Assembly: GCA_017415515.1 (NCBI GenBank)
Contig: JAFQGI010000029.1
Span: 1-62,763 of the forward strand
Source: Clostridia bacterium
GTDB taxonomy: Bacteria > Bacillota > Clostridia > Oscillospirales > Acutalibacteraceae
DNA: 62,763 nt
Direction: 5' to 3'
Part shown: one piece after another, positions 25,738-34,675 of the stretch
Position numbering within the stretch: position 1 is the stretch's first letter
Layout: each line of letters starts with the position of its first letter
Translations under genes and position numbers: made by a program
The notes under the pieces: generated by a model
Told to the model about the DNA's origin: nothing
The model's database searches: none
The model's input: only the letters and a program-made list of their open reading frames with translations

Positions 25738-28125
25738 ATGAAAACAACCCGTAAACTTGCCGCTTTGCTGGCCGTTGCCAGCCTACTGCTCACCCTGTGG
25801 GCGCCGCTGTCCGTTTCCGCCGAGCAACCCGCCCTGACGGTTGCGGAGCAGCCAACGGAAACGCCGTTTTATTTCGGACGCTCCGTCTTGGCCCAAATGG
25901 AAAACGGCGAAGCGCTGTGCTATGCCTATGACAGGCTGGTGGCAGGCAGTGAAAGCCTGTCCAAAACCATCGACATTTCCCACCGCACCCACCGCATCGA
26001 CTCGAACGAAGCCTCCCTCGTGTGGCAGGCGGTGACGGCAGACCACCCCGAACTCTTTTGGTTGGCCGACGGCATGAGCATGCAAGGCTCACCCAGTTGC
26101 GTCACCGCCTTCGTCCCCCATTTATACGACGGCATCCGGGAGCTTCGCATCGCCCTGCAAAATCGCGTGGCCGAGCTGACCGCCGATCTGGCCGACAAAA
26201 GCGACTATGAAAAAAGCCTCATTCTCCACGACCGTGTGTGCGACGCGGTGGTGTATCAGTTCTCCGCCCACGATCAGACCGTTGTGGGCTCCTTGTTGGA
26301 GGGTGCGTCGGTGTGCGCCGGCTATGCCCGTGCCTATCAACTGCTGATGCAGACGGTGGGCATCCCCGTCTTTATTGTCACCGGCTATTCCAGAGGAGAA
26401 AACCACGCCTGGAACCTGGTGCAGCTGGACGGCGAATGGTATTACACCGACGTGACCTGGGACGACCAAAACGATCAGGGCGGACACGTCTTCTATGCCT
26501 ATCTCAACCTGACTTTTGACCGTATGGAGGAAGACCACACCTTCCTATCCTTTGTGGAATATCTGCCCAAATCCACCGCCACCGCCGCCAACTATCACGT
26601 GAAAAACGGCACCCTGATGGCGGAGCCCGACATCGACATAATCGCCGCCCTCTATCGTTCCGGCGGCATCGTTCGTGTGGGCGCAGACGGCAGCGTGAAC
26701 GATTTTCTCAGCGCGCTGAATCAGCGGATGGGCGAGCTTGTCACCGCCATCGCCTGCCCTTATTCCGGGTGTCAGGGCAGCTTCGCCTACAACGGTCACG
26801 AGATCATTCTTATGCTCACCGTGACCAAGCCCCACGTGTATAAAAACCATAGCAACACCTGCTCCGACTGCGGCTACACCTTCGTTGCAGACCACCACTA
26901 CGAGGTATCCGTCGTGGAGCCCACCTGCACTCAGATGGGCAAAACCACCTACACCTGCACCCTTTGCGGTGACAACTATTTCGAGATGATCCCCGCCTTG
27001 GGTCACGACTATGACGCCGTGGTGACCGCCCCCAACTGCGAACAGGGCGGCTACACCACCTATACCTGTGCCGTCTGCGGCGACAGCTATGTGGGCGACC
27101 ACGTGGACGCGGCAGGCCACCACTATGACAAAACGGTCACCAACCCCACCTGCGACACCCCCGGCAAAGCGGTGTACACCTGCGCCGTCTGCGGCGACAG
27201 CTATACCGAGGCCATCCCCGCCCCGGGTCACAACTACGTACCCACGGTGACCGCCCCCGATTGCGAACACAACGGCTACACCACCTATACCTGCTCCGCC
27301 TGCGGCGGCAGCTATATCGACGCGCTAACCGATCCCTTGGGTCACAACTACGTGCCCAAGGTGACCGCCCCCGATTGCGAACACGGCGGCTATACCACCT
27401 ACACCTGCTCCGCCTGCGGCGGCAGCTATATTGACGCGCTAACCGATCCCTTCGGTCACAACTACGTGCCCGTGGTGACCGCCCCCGATTGCGAACACGG
27501 CGGCTACACCACCTATACCTGCACCGCCTGCGGCGGCAGTTACGTAAGCGACACCACCGCTGCGCTGGGTCACCACTACGTACCCGTCGTCACCGTCCCC
27601 GATTGCGAGCACAACGGCTACACCACCTACGTCTGTTCCGCCTGCGGCGGCAGTTACGTGAGCGATCCCACCGCTGCGCTGGGTCACCACTACGAATCCG
27701 TCGTCACCGCCCCCACTTGCAGTGCCGACGGCGAAACCCTATACACCTGCACCCACTGCGGTGACAGCTATGCCGAGGTCATCCCCGCAACGGGACACGA
27801 TATGACCTGGTGGCAGGACGACACCCACCACAAGCACTACTGTCTTACGTGCGGTCTGGTGGCCGACCACAGCGAGCACGCCTATATCGGTAACACCTGT
27901 CAGGCTTGCGGCCACACCAAGGCCGAGGAGATCCTCTATGGCGATGCCAACCGCGACGGCAAAGTGAACAACAAGGACTTGGCCGGCTTGCAGCAATATC
28001 TGGCCGACTGGGACGTGACCATCGATACCGTCGCCTGTGACGTCAACTGCGACGGCAAGGTGAACAACAAGGATCTGGCCCGTTTACAGCAGTATTTGGC
28101 CGACTGGGACGTGACCCTTGGATAA
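25738..28125 (+). CDS. Secreted transglutaminase-like protein with CxxC repeats and dockerin
   Basis: A 795-residue exported protein. After a signal peptide (1-28) comes a transglutaminase-like domain with the triad motifs GASVCAGYARAY (Cys), NHAWNLV (His) and DVTWDD (Asp). Then eight tandem 37-38-residue repeats carry paired cysteines (YTC-x-x-CG) and a GH(N/H/D)Y motif. The C-terminus is a type I dockerin: GDANRDGKVNNKDLAGLQQY and a second calcium loop DVNCDGKVNNKDLARLQQY. The dockerin implies docking to a cohesin scaffold encoded elsewhere; no cohesin is seen here. AAGGAGGA overlaps the araC stop, so it is co-transcribed with the regulator. The first domain may be a protease or crosslinker. 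Confidence 0.87.
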   Translation: MKTTRKLAALLAVASLLLTLWAPLSVSAEQPALTVAEQPTETPFYFGRSVLAQMENGEALCYAYDRLVAGSESLSKTIDISHRTHRIDSNEASLVWQAVTADHPELFWLADGMSMQGSPSCVTAFVPHLYDGIRELRIALQNRVAELTADLADKSDYEKSLILHDRVCDAVVYQFSAHDQTVVGSLLEGASVCAGYARAYQLLMQTVGIPVFIVTGYSRGENHAWNLVQLDGEWYYTDVTWDDQNDQGGHVFYAYLNLTFDRMEEDHTFLSFVEYLPKSTATAANYHVKNGTLMAEPDIDIIAALYRSGGIVRVGADGSVNDFLSALNQRMGELVTAIACPYSGCQGSFAYNGHEIILMLTVTKPHVYKNHSNTCSDCGYTFVADHHYEVSVVEPTCTQMGKTTYTCTLCGDNYFEMIPALGHDYDAVVTAPNCEQGGYTTYTCAVCGDSYVGDHVDAAGHHYDKTVTNPTCDTPGKAVYTCAVCGDSYTEAIPAPGHNYVPTVTAPDCEHNGYTTYTCSACGGSYIDALTDPLGHNYVPKVTAPDCEHGGYTTYTCSACGGSYIDALTDPFGHNYVPVVTAPDCEHGGYTTYTCTACGGSYVSDTTAALGHHYVPVVTVPDCEHNGYTTYVCSACGGSYVSDPTAALGHHYESVVTAPTCSADGETLYTCTHCGDSYAEVIPATGHDMTWWQDDTHHKHYCLTCGLVADHSEHAYIGNTCQACGHTKAEEILYGDANRDGKVNNKDLAGLQQYLADWDVTIDTVACDVNCDGKVNNKDLARLQQYLADWDVTLG
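26911..27816 (+). repeat. Tandem 111-114 bp repeats inside the dockerin gene
   Basis: Eight in-frame units start near 26911, 27022, 27136, 27247, 27361, 27475, 27589 and 27703. The middle ones are nearly identical at DNA level (GACCGCCCCCGATTGCGAAC). Such units can expand or contract by recombination. Confidence 0.85.
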
Positions 28126-28141
28126 CCAACGCAGAAAAGAA

Positions 28142-28181
28142 AGCAGGCGCTCTCACCAACGTGAGAGCGCCTGCTCTTTTT
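28142..28181. terminator. Bidirectional terminator
   Basis: A 15-bp stem AGCAGGCGCTCTCAC with CAAC loop and T5 on the plus strand. It separates the convergent dockerin and GH-3 genes. Confidence 0.88.
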
Positions 28182-28182
28182 G

Positions 28183-31100
28183 TTAAGATTCGGAGGGCGG
28201 TGTCTGCTTCTTTTTACGCAGAAGCACCACGATCAGCAACGCGATGGTGGCCAGCACCGCCGCAGCCGTCACGTAGAGGATCACGCCCAGCACAACGTGG
28301 TTTTCCTTAAAGCTCAGCGCAGACAACAGAACGCTTTGCTCTTCCTTGCCGCCCTTTGGGGCGGTGGCGGCGGTGGTGACGGCGCTTTCGGACGCAGCGC
28401 CCTGCTCCGTCACGGTGGCATCGGTGGGCAGCGCGGAAGCCGTGCCGTCACCGAAGGAGCCGCCGGTGGAGGTGGTGGTGTCACCGCTAATGACGGTGGT
28501 TGTGCCATCGCCCACCACGGGGCGGGTGGAAGAAGAGGGACGCGGCGGCTCTTTCGCGGTCGTGGTGGTCGCCTGGGGAGCCAGGGTGGCCACCGTGCCG
28601 TCGGAGGTGTTCTTGCTGCCGTCGGCGGTCTTGAACAGCCGCAGATTATCGATCAGCGCCTCACCGCCCAGATCGCACACCGCAATGCCGATGCGGGTGA
28701 AAGCACTTGTGTTGAATTGGATGTAATAACTGCCCCAAGCGGAGCCGTAAATCCCCTTGTCAAACTCAAAGCCCAGCGTCACCTGAGGAATGGACATGGC
28801 GTCGTCGATCACCATCAGCTTGCCGTAACCGGATTGAAGGATCTTGGCGTCAAAGGCGAAGGCATATTCGGTGTGAGGCTTAACGTCCACCCATTTCACG
28901 TAATAGACGCCTGCGGCGTCCCCGGCGGTATAGTGCAGCGCTTTGCCGTGGGCTTTGTCGTCGGTGGCAATCGAAAGGAAGCCGTTGCGCCAACCGGCGC
29001 CATCCTTCCAATAGGTGTTGCCGCTGCTGAATCCACTGTTTTTGGTCACGCAGGCGGTGTCCTTGCAGGTCAACCTATCCGCATCCATATCCACTTTCAG
29101 GCGGCTGCCGTTGCGCTCGCCGACATATTTGACGCCCTGACCGTTTTGGTACAGCGCCAGGCCGTCTACCCACAGCTTGCTGTTTTTGCCGCACAGGGCG
29201 ATGGTGACCCGGGTCAAATCCGCAGAGTGGAAGGCCACCGAGCGCAAATGCCACTCGCCGTCCCACGCGGTGGGATAGATCTGATAATAATTGCGGGAGG
29301 CACGGCCTGCATACTTAGAACAGACCATAAACTTGCCGGTGGAGGGGTCCACCACACCAACGGAGGCACGACCGCTGTTGGAAGCGGAAAGATAGGATCC
29401 CTTCACCCATGCGGAGAACACATAGTCGGTGTTTGGCTCCACGGGAACGGTGAAGGTGTACCATTTCTCGGTGCTGTTGCCGGAGGAATTGAAATACAGG
29501 CTTTTGTTCCCCTCGGGGGCGGTGGAATCGGTCACCACCGACACACCGCTGCCTAGGAACGAGCTCCCGTTCCACGCCGCATTGGCGGTGGACTCGAAGC
29601 TGCCGTTTTTGATGAGGTTGTATTCTTCTTTATAGGGGCGATTTTGCGCCACGCTGAACGAATACAAAGAATACGAACCCGTGACACCGTAGTAATTGTC
29701 GATGTCGGTGGGGCCGTCCAGCTTGACGGTGGTGGGCGATTTGACAAACTTAGACTCCACCCCCGCCACGTTGTTGGGGGCGCTCTCGGCGGTGTTGCCC
29801 GCGTTATCCCGCACCACGATCTTATACATCGATCCGGCGGTGGCGGTGTCCTTGTAGCGCCCTTTGCCCTTGCTGACGTACTGGCTTTGGTAGACGTCTT
29901 TGAGAATGGTGGTCCAGGTCTTACCTCCATCGGTGGAGCGGAGCAGATCCATCTTAGATGCCTGTCGGGAGGGGATCCACTCCACATAGCCGCCACCCTC
30001 GTTGCAATAGAGGACGGGCTTGTCCAGCACTACCGTCTCGCCACGGTATTCTGCACGGTAATCGTCCATATAGTGGCGCAGGTCTGCCACCGCCGGCACA
30101 AAATTGGTGTTGGGGCCGCCGTTAGAATAGCCGTCCAGCAGATAATAGGCGGTGCTGCGGTGCATACCATAGCTCATCCACGCCCATTGGACGCCGCCCT
30201 TATACCCTTTTTCAATCATTTGTTGGCGATAACGAATCAACCGCTGGGCAAATTCCTCGGGGGTGAATTTGCCGTCGTGACCCACGTTATACTCGGTCAT
30301 AATCATGGGACAATCGGAAAAATAGGTGTCCGCATCGGGAAGATTGGCGTTGTTATCGTAATGGTTGTGACCCATCAAATCCAGATCAAAGCCACCGTAC
30401 ATCGCCTTGTTCTTATCGCACGAAGCCACGGTGCGTGCCACATGGGGCAGCTCCTCCTTGCACACGGCATTGATGCGGCTCATAAAATACACCAAATCGT
30501 CCTCGTTCACGCCGAAAAAGTCGCGGGAGGTGCCGAAATGGTTGCCCTCCTCCGAATCGGAGATCTCATTTTCCGGCTCGTCGGCCACCGCCACCACCGC
30601 CACCACGTCGGGGTACTCCGCCAGCATCTCGCACACAGGGCGGGCAAACCGCTCGGCGTAATGGTCGGCAATGGTGGGGTTGACGTATTTTTGCGCCATA
30701 ATATTGTAGGCGTCCATACCGTAATAATCGGGGGCGGAGGAGGAGTGGAAATAGATGGTCCACATCACCGGCATCCCGATCTCGCGGCACATATTCAGCA
30801 GACGGCGAGCGTTGTCCAAAAATTCCTGCTTGACGCCAAGGACGTCGCCGTATTCGTCGTGGATCACGCCCTCGTCATAGATGGAGCCGCCGTAACCCAG
30901 CAGGTTATAGCCCATGGTTTTGAGGTTGTAGATTTCACGGTAAATTTTGTCCGCGCCCACGGTGTCCAGTGCCGGCCGCGACCAAGAGGAGCCGTAATAG
31001 CGCACCATCAGCTCGTTGCCGGTGAGGCTGTGGCCCACGTTGGCGCCATCAAACCAAGGGAACCAGATGCCGTCGATAAGGCCGTCCCGCTGTAAGATCT

Positions 31101-31245
31101 GCTCAATGAGCATGGGCTCGTCGCTGTCCGTCCAGGCAAAGTCGCCACCGGGTGCCTTGTCTGCGCCGACGGCAGGCACGGCGCCAAACAGCAGCGAAAG
31201 GACACACACCGCCGCCAAACACATAGAAAACCTGCGCTTTTTCAT
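28183..31245 (-). CDS. Surface-anchored glycosidase-like protein GH-3
   Basis: A 1020-residue exported paralogue of GH-1. Signal peptide 1-27; TIM-barrel-like domain (about 45-420) with GIWFPWF, ADHYAERF, ADEPENEI (E223/E225/E227) and MTEYN (E318); FN3-like domain with STDGGKTW; two CBM-like modules (about 555-700 and 725-880); a Thr/Pro/Ala linker; and a C-terminal helix ending LLRKKKQTPPSES. Here the first glutamate is in DEP, closer to the classic NEP of clan GH-A than the SEA/SEV of GH-1 and GH-2. AAGGAGAAAAGT precedes the ATG. It has its own extended -10 promoter. The C-terminal DNA is almost identical to that of GH-4. Confidence 0.8.
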   Translation of the reverse strand: MKKRRFSMCLAAVCVLSLLFGAVPAVGADKAPGGDFAWTDSDEPMLIEQILQRDGLIDGIWFPWFDGANVGHSLTGNELMVRYYGSSWSRPALDTVGADKIYREIYNLKTMGYNLLGYGGSIYDEGVIHDEYGDVLGVKQEFLDNARRLLNMCREIGMPVMWTIYFHSSSAPDYYGMDAYNIMAQKYVNPTIADHYAERFARPVCEMLAEYPDVVAVVAVADEPENEISDSEEGNHFGTSRDFFGVNEDDLVYFMSRINAVCKEELPHVARTVASCDKNKAMYGGFDLDLMGHNHYDNNANLPDADTYFSDCPMIMTEYNVGHDGKFTPEEFAQRLIRYRQQMIEKGYKGGVQWAWMSYGMHRSTAYYLLDGYSNGGPNTNFVPAVADLRHYMDDYRAEYRGETVVLDKPVLYCNEGGGYVEWIPSRQASKMDLLRSTDGGKTWTTILKDVYQSQYVSKGKGRYKDTATAGSMYKIVVRDNAGNTAESAPNNVAGVESKFVKSPTTVKLDGPTDIDNYYGVTGSYSLYSFSVAQNRPYKEEYNLIKNGSFESTANAAWNGSSFLGSGVSVVTDSTAPEGNKSLYFNSSGNSTEKWYTFTVPVEPNTDYVFSAWVKGSYLSASNSGRASVGVVDPSTGKFMVCSKYAGRASRNYYQIYPTAWDGEWHLRSVAFHSADLTRVTIALCGKNSKLWVDGLALYQNGQGVKYVGERNGSRLKVDMDADRLTCKDTACVTKNSGFSSGNTYWKDGAGWRNGFLSIATDDKAHGKALHYTAGDAAGVYYVKWVDVKPHTEYAFAFDAKILQSGYGKLMVIDDAMSIPQVTLGFEFDKGIYGSAWGSYYIQFNTSAFTRIGIAVCDLGGEALIDNLRLFKTADGSKNTSDGTVATLAPQATTTTAKEPPRPSSSTRPVVGDGTTTVISGDTTTSTGGSFGDGTASALPTDATVTEQGAASESAVTTAATAPKGGKEEQSVLLSALSFKENHVVLGVILYVTAAAVLATIALLIVVLLRKKKQTPPSES
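28191..28338 (-). repeat. 148-bp near-identical segment, copy A (GH-3 3' end)
   Basis: Matches 31405-31552 with four mismatches and no gaps by eye. It codes for the membrane helix and basic tail. The identity is far higher than across the rest of the two genes. Confidence 0.88.
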
Positions 31246-31277
31246 ACTTTTCTCCTTGCAAATTGTTGTTTTCTGTC

Positions 31278-31288
31278 ATTATAGCACA
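31278..31288 (-). promoter_or_regulatory. Extended -10 promoter of GH-3
   Basis: TGTGCTATAAT on the minus strand, about 35 bp before the GH-3 start. No clear -35 box is visible, consistent with an extended -10 promoter. Confidence 0.6.
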
Positions 31289-31342
31289 CATGTTAAGAAA
31301 ATGCTACTGCCATATACAACATTGTCCCAAGAAAACAGCACA

Positions 31343-31374
31343 AAAGCGGCAGGCTGAGATCAGCCTGCCGCTTT
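31343..31374 (-). terminator. Hairpin terminator after GH-4
   Basis: AAAGCGGCAGGCTGA and its complement around a 2-base centre, 8 bp after the GH-4 stop, followed by a T-rich stretch. Confidence 0.75.
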
Positions 31375-31381
31375 GGGAAAA

Positions 31382-34300
31382 TTAGGATTCGGAGTTAGGG
31401 GTGTCGGAGGGCGGTGTCTGCTTCTTTTTACGCAGAAGCACCACGATCAGCAACGCGATGGTGGCCAGCACCGCCGCGGCCGTCACGTAGAGAATCACGC
31501 CCAGCACAACGTGGTTGTCCTTAAAGCTCAGGGCAGACAACAGAACGCTTTGATCCTCTTCCTTTCCAACCGCTTTCTTCGTCGTGGTGGTCTTGCCACC
31601 ATCGGATGCGGCGCTCTGCACCGATGCGGTGGGGGCGGTGTCACCCTCAGAGGCGGTGGGGTCGCCGTTCTCGCCGGTGGGCTCCACCACAGCGGTGGTG
31701 CTGTCGGTGGGCTGGGTGACACCGGAGGTGGGCTTGCTGACAGAGCCGGTAGGCTTAACCACGGTGGGGGTCACGGTGACGACAGGGGCGGTCACGGTGC
31801 TGCCGGAGGCATCCTTGAAGGGGTCTGTCACCTCTTTGGCGTCGGACTCCTTAAACAGACGGATGTTGTCAAACAAGGCGCTGCCACCCAGATCGCAAAT
31901 ACCGATGCCCAGCTTTTCAAAGCCGGAGGAATCGAATGCAATCGACATTTGGAACCAATCGTTGCCAAAGGTTTCCCCATCCAATTCCAGGAAGAAATTC
32001 TCCCGAGGCATACTCCAGTTATCCTCAATGAGAGAGATCTTGCCGGCGCCGTTCTTTAAGATCTTGACGTTGGCGGAGAAGACGTATTTGGTGTTGGGTT
32101 GGATATCCACCCACTTGATGTAATAGTTGCCGTGGGAATCGCTGCTTCCGGTATACTTGATGGAGCGACCGAAGCCGGTCTTGTTGTCCACCATGCTCAA
32201 AAAGCCGTTGCGCCAACCGTCGCCGGTCTGCCAGAAGGTGTTTTTGGTGTCGTCCATACGCACGTTCTTGGTCAAGCTCTTGGCGGGGTCACAGGTGGCG
32301 CAATCCACGGAATAGCTATAACTCAGATAGCTCTCGCGGTTGGTGCCGGTGTAGGAGATGCCGTCATCCACCTCAAACAGCGCAATGCCGTCCATCCACA
32401 TCTGACTGCCCTTACCATACAGAGCGATGGTCACCTCGGTGTCGCTGCCGGAATTAAAGGTGACCGCACGCAGATGCCATTCGTTATCCCACGCGGTGGG
32501 GTAAATCTGCTGATCCAAACGAGAGCCGCGAGCACTGTCGCGATAGAACTCCAAATACACCATAAAGCCGTTGAGCACAGGATCCCACACACCGATGGAG
32601 GCGTGACCCTCGTTGTCCTCGCCCAAATAGTCGCCCTTAACCCAAGAAGCGAAGGTGTAGTCGGTGTTGGGCTTCACTTTAACGGTGAATTTGTAATAAG
32701 CGCCCTCGTCCACGTCGGAGGTGTCGAAATACAAGCTCTTGTTGCCCTCGGGGGCGGTGGCGTCGGACACCACCTTGGCGTATTTCAGGAAGGCACCGGT
32801 GTTCCACTGGGCACCGGCAGTGGACTCGAAGCTGCCGTTTTTGATCAGGTTGGCCGCCTCGTCCATGGGACGGTTCTGGGAGGTGCCGAAGGAAAGCAGG
32901 CGGGCCTTCTCAGGCTCGGTCTTCTTGTTGAAGATGGGGGCCACCCTATCGGTGCCGGTGGGATAATTGATCACAGGAGCCTGATAGGTGACCTTATAGG
33001 CCTTATCGCTGCCCGCCTTGTTGTTGGGGACAGAGGTGGCCTTGTTCTTGCCGTCGGTCATGGTGACGCGATAGCAGAAGCCGCTCTTGGGTTTGGCGCC
33101 GTCCTTGTCCATATAGACGCCCTTGCCCTTGGTGATGAGGGGAGCGGCATCGGCGTTGTCCAGAACCGTCTTCCAGGTCTTGCCGCCGTCGTCGGAACGC
33201 TCAATGGTCACCTTGGTGGCGTTGCGGGAGGGGATCCACTCCACCAAGCCGGTGCCGTCGTTGGCATACAGCACGGGGGTGTCAAAGGCAATCTTCTTGC
33301 CCTGATACTCGGCGCGATAATCGCAGATGTTGTAATAGGTGAGCGCCACCGTCTCTTTAAAATCGGTGTTGCTCTTGGGATACTTGTTGAGCATATAATA
33401 GGCCGCGTCAGAGGCGTTGGGAATCCAACACCACTGGAAGCCGCCTTTATAGCCCTCGGCAATAAAGTTTTTACGGAATTTTTTCAGCTGATCCGCAAAC
33501 TGCTGATCGGTCAGCTTGGCATCGCCGCCGATGTTATACTCGGTGAGGATGATATCCGCATCGGTAAAAAAGCTGTCGGTCTTGTCGACGTTGCCGGAGG
33601 TGTCATAGCGGTTGTGACCCATCAGATCCAGCTCGAAGCCGGCATAGGTGGCCTTGTTTCTGTTGTTGGAGGCCACGGTGCGGGGGACGTCGGGCAGCAT
33701 CTTCTTGCACATATCGTTGATGCCCTTCATGAAATAGATCATGTCGTCACGGTTGACACCGAACATGGCACGGATGCTATCGTCAAAATGGTTGCCGATC
33801 TCGGCGTCGTTGATCTCATTCTCCGGCTCGTCGGCGATGGAAATCAGCGCCACCACGTCGGGATACTCCGCCAGCATCTGGCACAGGGGCTTCACGAAAC
33901 GCTCGGCATAGTGATCCGCCACGGTGCGGTCACCCAGCATACGGCACATAATGTTCCAGCCGTTCATACCGTAGTAGTGAGGAGCAGAGGAGCAGTGGAA
34001 ATACACGTTCCACATCACGGGCATACCGATCTCGCGGCACATATCCAGCAGACGGCGGGCATTGTCCAAATACTCCTTTTTGATGCCGAGGACGTCGCCG
34101 TATTCGTCATAGATGACGCCTTCGCCATAGATGGAGCCGGCGTAGGCCATCATGTTGAACCCCATGGCTTTGAGGTTGTAGATCTCCCGATAGATCTTGT
34201 CGGCGCCGTAATAGTCCATCTCGACACGGGCGTTGGCGGCATCGTAATACTTCGCCATCACGTCGTTGCCGGTCAGGTTATGGCCGCTGCCGCCGGCGTT

Positions 34301-34495
34301 GAACCAGGGGAACCACACACCGTCGATCAGACCGTCACGCTCGATGATCTCCTCCAGTAGGGTCTGCTCTTTCGTCCAAGGGAACCCTTCTCCCATCTCT
34401 GCCGTCGCCGTCACGGCGCTCAGGGGAATCATCCCCACCAACAGTGTGAGAGCACACAACAGAGAAAGCAATACTTTACAGGCTGTTTTTTTCAT
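31382..34495 (-). CDS. Surface-anchored glycosidase-like protein GH-4
   Basis: I start at 34495 (MKKTACKVLL) because AAAGGAG precedes it, whereas the frame's upstream ATG lies before that site. The 1037-residue product has the same plan as GH-3: signal peptide (1-32), TIM-barrel-like domain with GVWFPWF, ADHYAERFVKPL, ADEPENEI (E223/E225/E227) and LTEYN (E319), an FN3-like domain with SDDGGKTW, two CBM-like modules, a Val/Thr/Pro linker and a C-terminal helix with LLRKKKQTPPSD. GH-3 and GH-4 are closer to each other than to GH-1 and GH-2. The substrate is not known. It has its own promoter and terminator. Confidence 0.8.
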   Translation of the reverse strand: MKKTACKVLLSLLCALTLLVGMIPLSAVTATAEMGEGFPWTKEQTLLEEIIERDGLIDGVWFPWFNAGGSGHNLTGNDVMAKYYDAANARVEMDYYGADKIYREIYNLKAMGFNMMAYAGSIYGEGVIYDEYGDVLGIKKEYLDNARRLLDMCREIGMPVMWNVYFHCSSAPHYYGMNGWNIMCRMLGDRTVADHYAERFVKPLCQMLAEYPDVVALISIADEPENEINDAEIGNHFDDSIRAMFGVNRDDMIYFMKGINDMCKKMLPDVPRTVASNNRNKATYAGFELDLMGHNRYDTSGNVDKTDSFFTDADIILTEYNIGGDAKLTDQQFADQLKKFRKNFIAEGYKGGFQWCWIPNASDAAYYMLNKYPKSNTDFKETVALTYYNICDYRAEYQGKKIAFDTPVLYANDGTGLVEWIPSRNATKVTIERSDDGGKTWKTVLDNADAAPLITKGKGVYMDKDGAKPKSGFCYRVTMTDGKNKATSVPNNKAGSDKAYKVTYQAPVINYPTGTDRVAPIFNKKTEPEKARLLSFGTSQNRPMDEAANLIKNGSFESTAGAQWNTGAFLKYAKVVSDATAPEGNKSLYFDTSDVDEGAYYKFTVKVKPNTDYTFASWVKGDYLGEDNEGHASIGVWDPVLNGFMVYLEFYRDSARGSRLDQQIYPTAWDNEWHLRAVTFNSGSDTEVTIALYGKGSQMWMDGIALFEVDDGISYTGTNRESYLSYSYSVDCATCDPAKSLTKNVRMDDTKNTFWQTGDGWRNGFLSMVDNKTGFGRSIKYTGSSDSHGNYYIKWVDIQPNTKYVFSANVKILKNGAGKISLIEDNWSMPRENFFLELDGETFGNDWFQMSIAFDSSGFEKLGIGICDLGGSALFDNIRLFKESDAKEVTDPFKDASGSTVTAPVVTVTPTVVKPTGSVSKPTSGVTQPTDSTTAVVEPTGENGDPTASEGDTAPTASVQSAASDGGKTTTTKKAVGKEEDQSVLLSALSFKDNHVVLGVILYVTAAAVLATIALLIVVLLRKKKQTPPSDTPNSES
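31405..31552 (-). repeat. 148-bp near-identical segment, copy B (GH-4 3' end)
   Basis: Partner of 28191-28338, in direct orientation about 3.2 kb away. Recombination between the copies would fuse or delete GH-3. Confidence 0.88.
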
Positions 34496-34548
34496 ATTCA
34501 CAGTCGCTCCTTTCGTAAATTCCATTAACGGATTTTACAGTCATAATC

Positions 34549-34557
34549 ACTATACCA
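34549..34557 (-). promoter_or_regulatory. Extended -10 promoter of GH-4
   Basis: TGGTATAGT on the minus strand, about 55 bp ahead of the GH-4 start; no clear -35 box. Confidence 0.5.
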
Positions 34558-34675
34558 TATTTTTCTTTGTTTGGCTACTGTTTTTTGTAAAAAAATACCC
34601 ACCGCAAAGCAAGCCTTGAAAAATTTCCCGCTTTGTGATACTCTTGAAGCAGAACGAAGGAAAGGAGATGAGTCT

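Noticed and set aside
26911-27816. Regular repeats considered as a CRISPR array
   Set aside because: Period of 111-114 bp, in frame and encoding CxxC protein repeats; there are no short identical repeats with unique spacers and no cas genes.
11900-34495. Locus as a Bacteroidetes-type polysaccharide utilisation locus
   Set aside because: No SusC/SusD pair, no hybrid two-component regulator, and Gram-positive style anchors and dockerin are present instead.
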